From the NCBI RefSeq assembly GCF_007362955.1, contig NZ_CP041696.1, positions 2,046,001 through 2,110,000 of the forward strand: 64,000 nucleotides of DNA, written 5' to 3'. This DNA comes from Lysinibacillus fusiformis. Its GTDB lineage: Bacteria > Bacillota > Bacilli > Bacillales_A > Planococcaceae. This document shows, piece after piece, positions 35,211 through 46,684 of this stretch (position 1 is its first letter; each line of letters begins with the position of its first letter). A model generated the notes under the pieces. It did not search any database, had not been told where the DNA came from, and saw only the letters and a program-made list of their open reading frames with translations. Position numbers and translations under genes: made by a program.

Positions 35211-35239
35211 TTGACTTGACAAAATGGCTATGATAATAT
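35211..35239 (+). promoter_or_regulatory. Promoter of rpoB-rpoC
   Basis: TTGACT at 35211-35216 and TAATAT at 35234-35239 are 17 bases apart. A second TTGACA overlaps at 35216-35221 and could pair with TACAAT at 35242-35247 at a long spacing, so the start site may be shifted. Confidence 0.68.
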
Positions 35240-35333
35240 GATACAATGCAAAAATATTATTTTGAGGTCGTGTGCCCTTTTGTATATGATTGGTTTTATA
35301 TGGGTATACTTGCCAAGATAAGTTTAGTTAACC

Positions 35334-35408
35334 GAAAATGAGATCTTTTTGAAGACTCGTTTTCTTTTTGTCTTTCGAAATCATACACTATTTGTATGAT
35401 TTTGCAAA
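35334..35408 (+). terminator. Tandem hairpins in the rpoB leader
   Basis: GAAAATGAG at 35334-35342 pairs with CTCGTTTTC at 35356-35364 and is followed by TTTTTG. A second hairpin follows, AAATCATACA at 35378-35387 with TGTATGATTT at 35393-35402. They lie 40-110 bases before the rpoB start and look like an attenuator followed by a second stem. Confidence 0.7.
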
Positions 35409-35441
35409 GACCTAATATCGCTTTATTGAGGGGTGAATGAG

Positions 35442-38400
35442 TTGACAGGTCAACTAGTTCAGTACGGACAACACCGCCAGCGTAGAAGCTTTGCGCGTAT
35501 TAAAGAGGTGCTTGAGCTTCCAAATCTGATTGAGATTCAAACGGCGTCTTACGAGTGGTTCCTTGAAGAAGGTTTACGTGAAATGTTCCGTGACATTTCG
35601 CCGATCGAGGACTTTACAGGTAATCTTTCATTAGAATTCATCGATTATACATTAGGTGATCCTAAGTATGATGTGGATGAGTGTAAAGAGCGAGATGTTA
35701 CTTACGCAGCTCCATTACGTGTGAAAGTACGTCTTTACAACAAAGAAACAGACGAAGTGAAAGAACAAGATGTATTCATGGGTGATTTCCCATTGATGAC
35801 AGAAACAGGTACGTTCATTATCAATGGTGCTGAACGCGTTATTGTTTCACAATTAGTTCGTTCACCAAGTGTGTATTTTCATGATAAAACTGATAAAAAC
35901 GGTAAAAAAGGCTTCGGTGCAACGGTTATTCCGAACCGAGGTGCCTGGTTAGAATATGAAACTGACGCAAAAGACGTAGTATATGTGCGTATTGACCGTA
36001 CACGTAAGCTACCAGTAACAGTGTTGCTTCGCGCATTAGGTTTCGGTTCAGATCAAGAAATTATTGATATTATCGGTGATAACGAGTATTTACGTAACAC
36101 GCTTGAAAAAGATAACTCTGAAAGTACAGAAAAAGCACTTTTAGAAATCTATGAGCGTTTACGTCCAGGCGAGCCACCAACAGTCGAAAGTGCAAAGAGC
36201 TTATTATACTCTCGTTTCTTCGACGCAAAACGCTATGATTTAGCGAATGTTGGTCGTTACAAAATGAATAAAAAGCTTCACATAAAAAATCGTTTATTCA
36301 ACCAAACGATTGCAGAGACGCTTGTAGATCCAGAAACAGGCGAAATTTTAGTAGAAAAAGGAACACTGCTTGATCGTCGTACGTTAGATAAAATCTTACC
36401 GTACCTAGAGGATTCTTCTAAAGGTATCGGCTACCGCAAATTATCACAAGTCGGTGGTGTACTTGAGGATGACGTAACAATCCAATCTATTAAAATTTAT
36501 GCACCAAAAGATGAAGCGCAAAAAGAAATTAATATAATTAGTAATGCGTACATTGACGAAGAAGTGAAAAATATTACACCTGCTGACGTGCTATCTTCAG
36601 TAAGTTACTTCTTCAACCTACTTTATCAAGTAGGGGCAACAGATGATATTGACCATTTAGGTAACCGTCGTCTACGTTCTGTTGGTGAACTATTACAAAA
36701 TCAATTCCGTATCGGTTTATCTCGTATGGAACGTGTAGTACGTGAGCGTATGTCGATTAACGACACAGCTGCCATCGTACCACAACAATTAATCAATATT
36801 CGTCCTGTTATTGCGTCTATTAAAGAGTTCTTCGGTAGCTCTCAATTATCTCAATTCATGGACCAAACAAACCCATTAGCAGAGTTAACGCACAAACGTC
36901 GTCTATCTGCATTAGGACCTGGTGGTTTAACACGTGAGCGTGCAGGCTTCGAAGTACGTGACGTTCACTACTCTCACTATGGTCGTATGTGTCCAATCGA
37001 GACACCAGAGGGTCCAAACATAGGGTTAATCAACTCATTATCTTCATTTGCCAAAGTAAATAAATTTGGATTCATTGAAACACCTTATCGTCGTATTGAC
37101 CATGAAACAGGTAGAGTAACTGACCAAATCGATTATTTAACAGCCGACGAAGAAGATAACTACTATGTAGCACAAGCAAACTCGTTATTAAATCCAGATG
37201 GTACATTTACGAATGACGAAATAGTAGGTCGTTTCCGTGGGGATAACACAGTATTTAGTAAGTCACAAATGGACTACATGGACGTATCTCCTAAACAAGT
37301 AGTTTCTGCTGCGACAGCATGTATCCCGTTCTTAGAAAACGATGACTCTAACCGTGCGCTTATGGGTGCCAACATGCAACGTCAAGCGGTTCCTCTTTTA
37401 AATCCAGAAGCACCATTCGTTGGTACTGGTATGGAACACGTAGATGCGCGTGACTCAGGTGCGGCAGTTGTAGCGAAGTTTGATGGTATTGTAGAGCATG
37501 TTGAAGCTCGTTCAATCCACGTACGCCGCATTGAAACAATTGACGGTAAAGAGGTTAAAGGCGATTTAACGAAATATAAATTACAAAAGTTCATTCGTTC
37601 AAATCAAGGTACTTCATATAACCAACGTCCACTTGTAAAAGTTGGCGAACGTGTGAAACCGCGTGACATTTTAGCAGACGGTCCATCTATGGAAAAAGGT
37701 GAACTAGCTCTTGGTCGAAACGTTCTTGTTGCATTCATGACTTGGAACGGCTTCAACTATGAGGATGCTGTTATCATGAGTGAACGCCTTGTAAAAGACG
37801 ATGTATATACTTCAGTTCATATTGAAGAATATGAATCAGAGTCTCGCGATACAAAATTAGGACCTGAAGAAATCACACGTGATATTCCAAACGTTGGGGA
37901 AGATGCACTTCGTAACTTAGACGAACGTGGAATCATCCGTATTGGTGCGGAAGTTCGTGACGGTGATATTCTTGTTGGTAAAGTAACGCCTAAAGGGGTT
38001 ACAGAATTAACTGCTGAAGAGCGTTTATTACACGCAATCTTTGGTGAAAAAGCACGTGAAGTTCGTGATACTTCATTACGCGTACCACATGGTGCCGGCG
38101 GTATTATTCTTGACGTGAAAGTCTTTAACCGTGAAGATGGCGATGAGTTACCACCAGGTGTTAACCAGTTAGTTCGTGCTTACATTGTTCAAAAACGTAA
38201 GATTCGCGTTGGGGACAAAATGGCTGGACGCCATGGTAACAAAGGGGTTATCTCCCGTATTTTACCAGAAGAGGATATGCCGTTTATGCCAGACGGCACT
38301 CCTGTAGATATCATGTTAAACCCACTAGGCGTACCTTCTCGTATGAATATCGGACAAGTTTTAGAGCTACACTTAGGTATGGCTTCTCGTTACTTAGGTA

Positions 38401-39008
38401 TTCACATGGCAACACCGGTATTCGATGGTGCTAACGAGGAAGATGTTTGGGAAACAATGGAAGAAGCAGGGATGAATCGTGATGGTAAAACAATCCTGTA
38501 TGATGGACGTTCAGGTGAGCCGTTTGATAACCGTGTATCTGTAGGTATCATGTACATGATCAAACTTGCACACATGGTTGACGATAAACTTCATGCACGT
38601 TCAACTGGTCCTTACTCACTTGTTACACAACAACCACTTGGTGGTAAAGCACAGTTCGGTGGACAACGCTTTGGTGAGATGGAAGTATGGGCACTTGAAG
38701 CATATGGTGCCGCGTACACACTTCAAGAAATCTTAACAGTTAAATCCGATGACGTGGTTGGTCGTGTGAAAACATACGAAGCCATCGTTAAAGGTGAAAG
38801 TGTACCAGAGCCAGGTGTTCCAGAATCATTCAAAGTATTGATCAAAGAACTTCAATCTCTTGGTATGGATGTGAAAATGTTAACAATCAATGATGAAGAA
38901 GTAGAGCTTCGCGATTTAGACGAAGAAGAAGATCTTCAACCAGCTGATGCGCTTAACATTGCACCACAGCCAGATAAAGAAGAAGAGCCAGTGGAGTCAT
39001 TTGAATAA
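35442..39008 (+). CDS. rpoB: RNA polymerase beta subunit
   Basis: RpoB forms half of the RNA polymerase active-site cleft. The 1188-residue protein begins [20 protein letters not shown] chose the TTG at 35442, as in B. subtilis, preceded by AGGGGTGA; GTG 35433 lies inside the binding site. The rifampicin cluster [20 protein letters not shown] followed by [11 protein letters not shown] shows no known resistance change. The conserved basic region [15 protein letters not shown] is intact. Confidence 0.97.
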   Translation: MTGQLVQYGQHRQRRSFARIKEVLELPNLIEIQTASYEWFLEEGLREMFRDISPIEDFTGNLSLEFIDYTLGDPKYDVDECKERDVTYAAPLRVKVRLYNKETDEVKEQDVFMGDFPLMTETGTFIINGAERVIVSQLVRSPSVYFHDKTDKNGKKGFGATVIPNRGAWLEYETDAKDVVYVRIDRTRKLPVTVLLRALGFGSDQEIIDIIGDNEYLRNTLEKDNSESTEKALLEIYERLRPGEPPTVESAKSLLYSRFFDAKRYDLANVGRYKMNKKLHIKNRLFNQTIAETLVDPETGEILVEKGTLLDRRTLDKILPYLEDSSKGIGYRKLSQVGGVLEDDVTIQSIKIYAPKDEAQKEINIISNAYIDEEVKNITPADVLSSVSYFFNLLYQVGATDDIDHLGNRRLRSVGELLQNQFRIGLSRMERVVRERMSINDTAAIVPQQLINIRPVIASIKEFFGSSQLSQFMDQTNPLAELTHKRRLSALGPGGLTRERAGFEVRDVHYSHYGRMCPIETPEGPNIGLINSLSSFAKVNKFGFIETPYRRIDHETGRVTDQIDYLTADEEDNYYVAQANSLLNPDGTFTNDEIVGRFRGDNTVFSKSQMDYMDVSPKQVVSAATACIPFLENDDSNRALMGANMQRQAVPLLNPEAPFVGTGMEHVDARDSGAAVVAKFDGIVEHVEARSIHVRRIETIDGKEVKGDLTKYKLQKFIRSNQGTSYNQRPLVKVGERVKPRDILADGPSMEKGELALGRNVLVAFMTWNGFNYEDAVIMSERLVKDDVYTSVHIEEYESESRDTKLGPEEITRDIPNVGEDALRNLDERGIIRIGAEVRDGDILVGKVTPKGVTELTAEERLLHAIFGEKAREVRDTSLRVPHGAGGIILDVKVFNREDGDELPPGVNQLVRAYIVQKRKIRVGDKMAGRHGNKGVISRILPEEDMPFMPDGTPVDIMLNPLGVPSRMNIGQVLELHLGMASRYLGIHMATPVFDGANEEDVWETMEEAGMNRDGKTILYDGRSGEPFDNRVSVGIMYMIKLAHMVDDKLHARSTGPYSLVTQQPLGGKAQFGGQRFGEMEVWALEAYGAAYTLQEILTVKSDDVVGRVKTYEAIVKGESVPEPGVPESFKVLIKELQSLGMDVKMLTINDEEVELRDLDEEEDLQPADALNIAPQPDKEEEPVESFE

Positions 39009-39022
39009 TTAACACTATTCAG

Positions 39023-39060
39023 AGCCGGGCAGGATTTGATGCCCTGTCCGGCTTTTATTT
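39023..39060 (+). terminator. Hairpin between rpoB and rpoC
   Basis: AGCCGGGCAGG pairs with CCTGTCCGGCT (one wobble) near 39023-39052, followed by TTTATTT. It would reduce or tune rpoC expression unless read through; rpoB-rpoC are normally cotranscribed. Confidence 0.78.
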
Positions 39061-39176
39061 ACTTGTAAAACAATCTATTTTTAATCTTTTGTCAAAGAAG
39101 TACATTTTTTGCAAACGATTGTCGAGCTGCGTAAAAGAGTCTTTATAAAGACCTATACTAAAGGGAGGTAGGCTCC

Positions 39177-42100
39177 TTGATAGACGTTAATGAATTTGAA
39201 TATATGAAAATTGGTTTAGCTTCTCCTGACAAGATTCGTTCTTGGTCATACGGTGAAGTCAAAAAACCTGAAACAATCAACTACCGAACATTAAAACCAG
39301 AAAAAGATGGTTTATTCTGTGAACGTATTTTTGGTCCAACTAAAGACTGGGAATGTCACTGTGGTAAATACAAACGTGTTCGCTATAAAGGCGTAGTTTG
39401 TGACCGTTGTGGTGTTGAAGTAACACGTGCAAAAGTTCGTCGTGAACGTATGGGGCACATCGAATTGGCAGCCCCAGTTTCTCACATTTGGTACTTCAAA
39501 GGTATTCCAAGCCGCATGGGTCTAATCTTAGATATGTCCCCACGTGCTTTAGAAGAAGTGATTTACTTCGCATCTTATGTTGTAATCGAACCAGGTGCTA
39601 CAAACTTAGAAAGCAAGCAATTACTTTCTGAAAAAGAGTATCGTGCATACCGTGAAAAATTCGGAAGCACATTTGAAGCAGCGATGGGTGCAGAAGCAAT
39701 CAAAAAGCTTCTTGCTAAAATTGATCTTGAAGATGAAACTTATTCTTTAAAAGAAGAGTTGAAATCTGCACAAGGTCAACGTCGTACACGTGCAATCAAA
39801 CGTCTTGAGGTTGTAGAATCCTTCCGTAACTCAGGTAACTCCCCTGAGTGGATGATTTTAGATGTACTACCAGTTATTCCACCGGAGCTTCGTCCAATGG
39901 TGCAGTTAGACGGTGGTCGTTTTGCTACATCTGACTTAAATGATCTTTATCGTCGTGTTATCAACCGTAATAACCGTTTAAAACGTTTACTAGACCTTGG
40001 TGCCCCAAGCATCATCGTTCAAAACGAAAAACGTATGTTACAAGAAGCTGTTGATGCATTAATCGATAACGGTCGTCGTGGGCGCCCAGTAACTGGTCCA
40101 GGTAACCGTCCTTTAAAATCACTTTCACATATGCTGAAAGGTAAACAAGGTCGTTTCCGTCAAAACTTACTTGGTAAACGTGTTGACTACTCTGGTCGTT
40201 CAGTTATCGTAGTAGGTCCAAACTTAAAAATGTACCAATGTGGTCTACCAAAAGAAATGGCAATTGAGCTATTTAAACCTTTCGTAATGAAAGAGTTAGT
40301 AGAACGTGGTCTTGCGCATAATATTAAGTCTGCGAAACGTAAAATTGAACGTTTAAACAACGATGTATGGGACGTTTTAGAAGACGTAATTCGTGAGCAT
40401 CCGGTATTACTTAACCGTGCACCTACGCTTCACCGTCTTGGTATCCAAGCATTCGAACCAACATTAGTTGAAGGGCGTGCCATTCGTCTTCACCCATTAG
40501 TATGTACAGCTTATAACGCTGACTTCGATGGTGACCAAATGGCGGTTCACGTTCCATTATCAGCAGAAGCACAGGCAGAGGCACGTCTTCTAATGCTTGC
40601 GGCACAAAACATCCTAAACCCGAAAGACGGTAAACCAGTTGTAACACCGTCTCAAGATATGGTATTAGGTAACTATTATTTAACGCTTGAGCGTGAAGAT
40701 GCTCGTGGTGAAGGGTCTATTTTCTATGGACCAAATGAAGTGCTAATCGCGTATGATACAGGTCATGTTCACTTGCATACACGTATTGCGATAAAAGCAA
40801 GTTCACTACACAACCCGACATTTACTGAAGAACAAAATGATATGTTCTTAATAACAACTGTAGGTAAAGTAATCTTTAACGAAATCTTGCCGGAATCATT
40901 CCCGTTCATCAATGAACCAACTGAATCTAATTTAGAGCAAGAAACGCCAGAAAAATACTTTGTTAATTTAACAATTGACGAAGAAACAATAAAAGAACTT
41001 GAAGCAGATGCTGCTTACAACGAACTTGATGAAAAAGGTAAAGTAGATGCACAACGTACAGCTGTACTTCGCAAATACTTTGTATCAGTTCCTGTTGTTA
41101 ACCCATTCCGTAAGAAGTTCTTAGGGAATATCATCGCTGAAGTGTTTAAACGTTTCCACATTACTGAAACATCAAAAATGCTTGACCGTATGAAAAACCT
41201 TGGTTTCAAATATTCTACTAAAGCTGGTATTACTGTTGGTGTATCTGACATCGTGGTTTTACCGGATAAAGGTGATATTTTAGCAATAGCACAAGACAAA
41301 GTAGATAAAGTTCAAGCACAATTCCGTCGTGGTTTCATCACGGAGGAGGAGCGTTATGACCGCGTTATCTCTAGTTGGAGTGCTGCGAAAGATGAAATTC
41401 AATCAAAACTAATGAAATCACTTGAGAAAACAAACCCAATCTTCATGATGTCTGACTCAGGTGCCCGTGGTAACGCATCTAACTTTACACAGTTAGCTGG
41501 TATGCGTGGTCTGATGGCCAACCCGGCTGGTCGTATCATCGAACTTCCAATCAAATCTTCATTCCGTGAAGGTTTAACAGTATTGGAATACTTCATCTCT
41601 ACGCATGGTGCTCGTAAAGGTCTTGCCGATACAGCCCTAAAAACTGCCGATTCAGGTTACTTAACTCGTCGTCTAGTAGATGTAGCACAAGATGTTATCG
41701 TTCGTGAAGATGATTGTGGAACTGACCGTGGTTTAACAATCGGTGCGTTAATGGAAGGTACAGAGTTAATTGAAGCGTTAGACGAACGTATTATTGGCCG
41801 TCATACGAAGAAAACAATCTATCATCCAGAAACAGGCGAAGTGATTTTAGCAAAAGACGGATTAATCGACCAAGATATCGCTCGTATCATTACTGAGTTA
41901 GGTATTGAAGAAGTAACAATTCGCTCTGCATTTACATGTAATACAAAACATGGCGTATGTAAAAAATGTTACGGCATGAACTTAGCAACAGGTGAAAAGG
42001 TTGAAGTTGGCGAAGCAGTTGGTATTATTGCGGCTCAATCAATCGGTGAACCAGGTACACAGTTAACAATGCGTACATTCCATACAGGTGGGGTTGCCGG

Positions 42101-42863
42101 AGATGATATTACACAAGGTCTTCCACGTATCCAAGAGATTTTTGAAGCACGTAATCCTAAAGGTCAATCAGTTATTTCTGATATCGCAGGTACAGTTTCA
42201 GACATCACTGAAATCCGTGAAGGTCTAAAAGAAATTACAATTGAAGGTGATGTAGAAACACGTAAATACCCAGCACCTTACAATGCGCGTCTGAAAGTAC
42301 AAGAGGGCGACTTTGTAGAACGTGGTCAGGTATTGACAGAAGGTTCTATCGATCCAAAACAATTATTAAAAGTTAAAGACGTTTCAACAGTTCAAGAGTA
42401 TCTGTTAAAAGAAGTACAAAAAGTATACCGTATGCAAGGGGTAGAAATTGGAGACAAACATATCGAAGTGATGGTACGTCAAATGCTTCGTAAAGTACGT
42501 GTAATTGAAGCTGGTGATACAGAATTACTACCAGGCTCATTACTAGACATCCACCAATTCTCAGAAGCAAATGCAGATGCTGTTATGAACGGCAAAAACC
42601 CTGCAACTTGCCGCCCTGTAATTCTTGGTATTACAAAAGCTTCACTTGAAACAGAATCGTTCTTATCTGCCGCATCATTCCAAGAAACAACTCGTGTATT
42701 AACAGATGCTGCAATTAAAGGTAAACGTGACGAACTTCTAGGATTAAAAGAGAACGTAATTATCGGTAAACTTGTTCCAGCAGGTACTGGTATGCAACGT
42801 TACCGTCAAATCCGCATTGAAAAAGATGAGCTTGATTTAGAAGAAACTATTTCTGCTGAATAA
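39177..42863 (+). CDS. rpoC: RNA polymerase beta-prime subunit
   Basis: RpoC carries the catalytic magnesium site. The 1228-residue protein begins with the zinc-binding [20 protein letters not shown]. The NADFDGD motif has Asp449, Asp451 and Asp453, and a second cysteine cluster is present in [19 protein letters not shown]. The TTG start at 39177 follows AAGGGAGGT and matches the B. subtilis N-terminus. It is separated from rpoB by 168 bases holding a terminator-like hairpin. Confidence 0.97.
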   Translation: MIDVNEFEYMKIGLASPDKIRSWSYGEVKKPETINYRTLKPEKDGLFCERIFGPTKDWECHCGKYKRVRYKGVVCDRCGVEVTRAKVRRERMGHIELAAPVSHIWYFKGIPSRMGLILDMSPRALEEVIYFASYVVIEPGATNLESKQLLSEKEYRAYREKFGSTFEAAMGAEAIKKLLAKIDLEDETYSLKEELKSAQGQRRTRAIKRLEVVESFRNSGNSPEWMILDVLPVIPPELRPMVQLDGGRFATSDLNDLYRRVINRNNRLKRLLDLGAPSIIVQNEKRMLQEAVDALIDNGRRGRPVTGPGNRPLKSLSHMLKGKQGRFRQNLLGKRVDYSGRSVIVVGPNLKMYQCGLPKEMAIELFKPFVMKELVERGLAHNIKSAKRKIERLNNDVWDVLEDVIREHPVLLNRAPTLHRLGIQAFEPTLVEGRAIRLHPLVCTAYNADFDGDQMAVHVPLSAEAQAEARLLMLAAQNILNPKDGKPVVTPSQDMVLGNYYLTLEREDARGEGSIFYGPNEVLIAYDTGHVHLHTRIAIKASSLHNPTFTEEQNDMFLITTVGKVIFNEILPESFPFINEPTESNLEQETPEKYFVNLTIDEETIKELEADAAYNELDEKGKVDAQRTAVLRKYFVSVPVVNPFRKKFLGNIIAEVFKRFHITETSKMLDRMKNLGFKYSTKAGITVGVSDIVVLPDKGDILAIAQDKVDKVQAQFRRGFITEEERYDRVISSWSAAKDEIQSKLMKSLEKTNPIFMMSDSGARGNASNFTQLAGMRGLMANPAGRIIELPIKSSFREGLTVLEYFISTHGARKGLADTALKTADSGYLTRRLVDVAQDVIVREDDCGTDRGLTIGALMEGTELIEALDERIIGRHTKKTIYHPETGEVILAKDGLIDQDIARIITELGIEEVTIRSAFTCNTKHGVCKKCYGMNLATGEKVEVGEAVGIIAAQSIGEPGTQLTMRTFHTGGVAGDDITQGLPRIQEIFEARNPKGQSVISDIAGTVSDITEIREGLKEITIEGDVETRKYPAPYNARLKVQEGDFVERGQVLTEGSIDPKQLLKVKDVSTVQEYLLKEVQKVYRMQGVEIGDKHIEVMVRQMLRKVRVIEAGDTELLPGSLLDIHQFSEANADAVMNGKNPATCRPVILGITKASLETESFLSAASFQETTRVLTDAAIKGKRDELLGLKENVIIGKLVPAGTGMQRYRQIRIEKDELDLEETISAE

Positions 42864-42878
42864 CTATTAAAATGAGCT

Positions 42879-42917
42879 CCGAAGAGATGATAAAAACCCA
42901 TCTCTTCGGACTTTTTA
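42879..42917 (+). terminator. Terminator of rpoC
   Basis: TCCGAAGAGATG at 42879-42890 pairs perfectly with CATCTCTTCGGA at 42900-42911, followed by TTTTT. Confidence 0.94.
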
Positions 42918-42928
42918 AAGATATTAGT

Positions 42929-42957
42929 TGACAGTAGGAATTGGTAATGATAATATA
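42929..42957 (+). promoter_or_regulatory. Promoter of the rplGB-rpsL-rpsG-fusA operon
   Basis: Consensus TTGACA at 42929-42934 and TAATAT at 42952-42957 are 17 bases apart, directly after the rpoC terminator. Confidence 0.82.
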
Positions 42958-43001
42958 TTGAAGGTTGATAGTTAACTGTCTATACTTCGGAGGATATGCA
43001 A

Positions 43002-43250
43002 ATGTCTTATGATAAAGTAAGGGCTAGTAAAACAATCATAGGTACAAAGCAAGCAGTAAAAGCAATGCGCGATGGTTCAGTGAAAGAACTTTTTGTAGCA
43101 CTTGATGCAGACAATTGGGTAACCGATTTGGCCATTACTTTCGCGAGAGAAGTCGGTGTGCCAGTTATTCTTGTTGAGTCCAAAAGGGAACTGGGCAAGG
43201 CCTGTGGAATCCACGTTGGAGCAGCGGTTGTTGCTATTGCTGTAGAGTAG
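43002..43250 (+). CDS. rplGB: L7Ae-family K-turn-binding protein YbxF
   Basis: YbxF binds kink-turn RNAs and can associate with the ribosome. The 82-residue protein has the L7Ae fold with the loop GIHVGAAVVAIAV at its end. I chose ATG 43002, eight bases after GGAGG; ATG 42996 is too close to that site. It is the first gene before rpsL, as in B. subtilis. Confidence 0.9.
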   Translation: MSYDKVRASKTIIGTKQAVKAMRDGSVKELFVALDADNWVTDLAITFAREVGVPVILVESKRELGKACGIHVGAAVVAIAVE

Positions 43251-43348
43251 TTTTTGTGTATAAAACACAAAGACTTTGTTTTTACCCAAAAAATGAACCA
43301 CCTGGATGTGTGGTATTAACAAGGAATAAATGAAGGGAGGAAATACCG

Positions 43349-43768
43349 ATGCCTACAATTAACCAATTAGTACGTAAGCCTCGTCAATCTAAAATCACGA
43401 AATCAAAATCACCAGCGTTAAACAAAGGATATAACTCATTTAAAAAATCTTTAACTGATGTTAAATCTCCACAAAAACGCGGTGTTTGTACTCGTGTTGG
43501 TACAATGACACCTCGTAAACCAAACTCAGCGTTACGTAAATACGCTCGTGTACGTTTAACTAACCAAATTGAGGTTACAGCTTATATCCCAGGTGAAGGC
43601 CACAACTTACAAGAGCACAGTGTTGTTCTTATCCGTGGCGGACGCGTAAAAGACTTAGCGGGTGTTCGTTACCATATCGTACGTGGAGCTTTAGATACAG
43701 CTGGTGTAAACGGTCGTTTACAATCACGTTCTAAATACGGAACAAAACGCCCTAAAGAAAAAAAATAA
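43349..43768 (+). CDS. rpsL: 30S ribosomal protein S12 with Arg56 and Ala104
   Basis: S12 lines the decoding centre. The 139-residue protein is of Bacillus type, with the insert at about 21-38. In the conserved loop [11 protein letters not shown], residue 56 is Arg (codon CGT at 43514-43516) where B. subtilis has Lys. In KDLxGVRYH, residue 104 is Ala (GCG at 43658-43660) where the consensus is Pro. Both loops contact streptomycin, and substitutions at Lys56 cause resistance in B. subtilis. The rest of the protein looks normal. AAGGGAGG precedes the ATG. Confidence 0.97.
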   Translation: MPTINQLVRKPRQSKITKSKSPALNKGYNSFKKSLTDVKSPQKRGVCTRVGTMTPRKPNSALRKYARVRLTNQIEVTAYIPGEGHNLQEHSVVLIRGGRVKDLAGVRYHIVRGALDTAGVNGRLQSRSKYGTKRPKEKK

Positions 43769-43918
43769 TTTAACGTTAGATAACGTTATTTAATAATGAG
43801 CCTCATACTAGTTGTCACAAATATCAAATCTTGCTAGCAGATTAGGTATTTGACCGACAAATACAACAAGGCCAACTTTATAAAATAAATCGATAACTAT
43901 TCGAAAGGAGGAAAACAC

Positions 43919-44389
43919 ATGCCTCGTAAAGGTCCTGTTTCCAAACGTGACGTGTTACCAGATCCAATTTATAGTTCAAAACTAGTAACTCGTTTAATCA
44001 ATAAAATGATGGTTGATGGTAAAAGAGGTACTTCTCAAAAGATTTTATACGGTGCGTTCGAAATTGTTAAAGAACGTTCTGGTGAAAATCCAATTGAAGT
44101 ATTCGAAGCTGCTCTAAATAACGTAATGCCAGTTCTTGAAGTACGCGCTCGCCGTGTTGGTGGTTCTAACTACCAAGTACCGGTTGAAGTACGTCCAGAA
44201 CGTCGTACAACTTTAGGTCTTCGTTACCTAGTTAACTATTCTCGTCTTCGTGGTGAAAAAACTATGGAAGAACGTTTAGCTAACGAAATCCTAGATGCTT
44301 CAAACAACACTGGTGCATCAGTTAAGAAACGTGAAGATATGCACAAAATGGCAGAAGCGAACAAAGCATTCGCTCACTACCGCTGGTAA
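43919..44389 (+). CDS. rpsG: 30S ribosomal protein S7
   Basis: S7 starts assembly of the 30S head and lies at the E site. The 156-residue protein is of typical length, beginning [16 protein letters not shown], with [19 protein letters not shown] sequence ([18 protein letters not shown]). GAAAGGAGG precedes the ATG. It is separated from rpsL by 150 bases without a clear terminator. Confidence 0.96.
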   Translation: MPRKGPVSKRDVLPDPIYSSKLVTRLINKMMVDGKRGTSQKILYGAFEIVKERSGENPIEVFEAALNNVMPVLEVRARRVGGSNYQVPVEVRPERRTTLGLRYLVNYSRLRGEKTMEERLANEILDASNNTGASVKKREDMHKMAEANKAFAHYRW

Positions 44390-44398
44390 TTTAACCTA

Positions 44399-44428
44399 TG
44401 TGTTAGCTAAATGGCTAACACAAGGTCT
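44399..44428 (+). other. Intercistronic hairpin rpsG-fusA
   Basis: TGTGTTAGC at 44399-44407 pairs perfectly with GCTAACACA at 44414-44422 around a 6-base loop. Only a short TCTTTT follows, so it is more likely an RNA stability or partial termination element. Confidence 0.6.
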
Positions 44429-44469
44429 TTTATACAGTCTTTACCCCAATATGGAAGGAGAAATTTCCT

Positions 44470-46548
44470 ATGAAACGCGAATTCTCACTTGAGAATACTC
44501 GTAATATTGGGATCATGGCTCACATTGATGCTGGTAAAACAACAACAACTGAGCGTATCCTTTATTACACTGGTAAGATTCACAAAATCGGTGAAACTCA
44601 TGAAGGCGCTTCTCAAATGGACTGGATGGAGCAAGAGCAAGAACGTGGTATTACAATCACTTCTGCTGCAACAACAGCCCAATGGGCAGGCCACCGTGTA
44701 AACATCATCGATACTCCTGGACACGTAGACTTCACTGTAGAAGTAGAACGTTCTTTACGCGTACTTGACGGTGCTGTAACAGTACTAGATGCTCAATCTG
44801 GTGTTGAGCCTCAAACTGAAACTGTATGGCGTCAAGCTACAACATACGGTGTTCCACGTATCGTATTCATTAACAAAATGGATAAAACAGGAGCAGATTT
44901 CTTATATTCTGTAGGAACTCTTCATGATCGTTTACAAGCAAACGCTCACCCTGTTCAATTACCAATCGGCGCTGAAGATGAGTTCTCTGCAATCATCGAC
45001 TTAGTTGAAATGAAAGCTACTTTCTACGGTGACGAAAAAGGTACAGCAGTAACTGAAGGTGAAATTCCTGAAGAACACCGCGCACAAGCTGAAGAATACC
45101 GTGAAAAATTAATCGATGCTGTTGCAAGTGTTGATGAAGAAATCATGGAAAAATATTTAGAAGGCGAAGAAATTACTATTGCTGAACTGAAAGCGGCTAT
45201 CCGTCGTGCTACGATCGCAGTAGAATTTTACCCAGTAATCTGTGGTACAGCATTCAAACACAAAGGCGTACGCCCAATGTTAAATGCAGTTATCGATTAC
45301 TTACCATCTCCATTAGATGTACCAGCAATCAAAGGTACTGATATTGATGGTGATGAGGAATTAGAACGTCATTCTTCTGATGAAGAGCCATTCTCAGCTC
45401 TTGCATTCAAAGTTATGACTGACCCATTCGTAGGTAAATTAACTTTCTTCCGTGTGTATTCTGGAACATTAGATTCAGGTTCATACGTACAAAACTCTTC
45501 TAAAGGTAAACGTGAACGCGTAGGTCGTATCCTACAAATGCACGCTAACTCTCGTGAAGAAATCTCTAAAGTATTCGCTGGGGACATTGCAGCAGCAGTA
45601 GGTCTTAAAGATACTACTACTGGTGACACTCTATGTGACGAGAAAAACCTAGTTATTCTTGAATCAATGGAATTCCCTGAGCCAGTAATTTCTCTTTCTG
45701 TAGAACCAAAATCAAAAGCTGACCAAGATAAAATGGGCCAAGCTTTACAAAAACTTCAAGAAGAAGATCCAACTTTCCGTGCTCACACTGACACTGAAAC
45801 AGGACAAACAATCATCTCTGGTATGGGTGAGCTTCACCTTGATATCTTAGTTGACCGTATGCGCCGTGAATTCAAAGTAGAAGCTAACGTGGGTGCTCCA
45901 ATGGTATCTTACCGTGAAACATTCCGTGGCTCTGCAAAAGTTCAAGGTAAATTCACTCGCCAATCTGGTGGTCGTGGACAATACGGAGACGTTACAATTG
46001 AGTTTTCTCCAAATGAAGAAGGTAAAGGCTTTGAATTCGAAAATGCTATCGTTGGTGGTGTAGTACCTCGTGAATACATTCCTGCAGTAGAAGCGGGTCT
46101 TCGTGACTCTCTTGACCGCGGTGTAGTTGCTGGATACCCACTAATCGACATTAAAGCGAAATTAGTATTCGGTTCTTACCATGACGTTGACTCGAATGAG
46201 ATGGCGTTCAAAATTGCTGCATCTATGGCTCTTAAAGAAGCTGCGAAACAATGTGACGCTGTTATTTTAGAACCAATGATGAAAGTTGAAGTTGTAATTC
46301 CAGAAGAATATCTTGGCGATATCATGGGTAACATCACTTCTCGACGCGGACGCGTTGAGGGTATGGATGCTCGCGGTAATTCTCAAGTAGTACGTTCTAT
46401 GGTTCCACTATCTGAAATGTTCGGATATGCTACAACTTTACGTTCTGCTACACAAGGTCGTGGTGTATTCTCAATGACGTTTGATCATTATGAAGAAGTA
46501 CCAAAATCAATTGCTGCAGAAATCATTAAAAAAAATAAAGGTGAATAA
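44470..46548 (+). CDS. fusA: Elongation factor G
   Basis: EF-G drives translocation of the ribosome. The 692-residue GTPase has the P-loop AHIDAGKT at 17-24, [10 protein letters not shown] near 80-89, [10 protein letters not shown] near 135-144, and domains II-V in order. AAGGAGAAA lies before the ATG. The P-loop, switch II and NKMD motifs are intact. Confidence 0.97.
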   Translation: MKREFSLENTRNIGIMAHIDAGKTTTTERILYYTGKIHKIGETHEGASQMDWMEQEQERGITITSAATTAQWAGHRVNIIDTPGHVDFTVEVERSLRVLDGAVTVLDAQSGVEPQTETVWRQATTYGVPRIVFINKMDKTGADFLYSVGTLHDRLQANAHPVQLPIGAEDEFSAIIDLVEMKATFYGDEKGTAVTEGEIPEEHRAQAEEYREKLIDAVASVDEEIMEKYLEGEEITIAELKAAIRRATIAVEFYPVICGTAFKHKGVRPMLNAVIDYLPSPLDVPAIKGTDIDGDEELERHSSDEEPFSALAFKVMTDPFVGKLTFFRVYSGTLDSGSYVQNSSKGKRERVGRILQMHANSREEISKVFAGDIAAAVGLKDTTTGDTLCDEKNLVILESMEFPEPVISLSVEPKSKADQDKMGQALQKLQEEDPTFRAHTDTETGQTIISGMGELHLDILVDRMRREFKVEANVGAPMVSYRETFRGSAKVQGKFTRQSGGRGQYGDVTIEFSPNEEGKGFEFENAIVGGVVPREYIPAVEAGLRDSLDRGVVAGYPLIDIKAKLVFGSYHDVDSNEMAFKIAASMALKEAAKQCDAVILEPMMKVEVVIPEEYLGDIMGNITSRRGRVEGMDARGNSQVVRSMVPLSEMFGYATTLRSATQGRGVFSMTFDHYEEVPKSIAAEIIKKNKGE

Positions 46549-46598
46549 TTGAATTTTCATCTTGCATAAAGTATAACTAATTTGTAAGCTATGATTGC

Positions 46599-46626
46599 AG
46601 GATAGGGGATGGGCCCGTTCTCTATC
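46599..46626 (+). other. Hairpin between fusA and tuf
   Basis: GATAG at about 46602-46606 pairs with CTATC near 46621-46625, with GGGCCC inside. It lies in the 136-base fusA-tuf gap. No clear promoter for tuf was identified there. Confidence 0.35.
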
Positions 46627-46684
46627 AGCATTCATTCTATAAATTCCAAAAATAAAACATATAATTTTGAGGAGGCAATCTCTA

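Noticed and set aside
36820..36960. Rifampicin-resistance substitution in RpoB
   Set aside because: The cluster I residues read as wild type.
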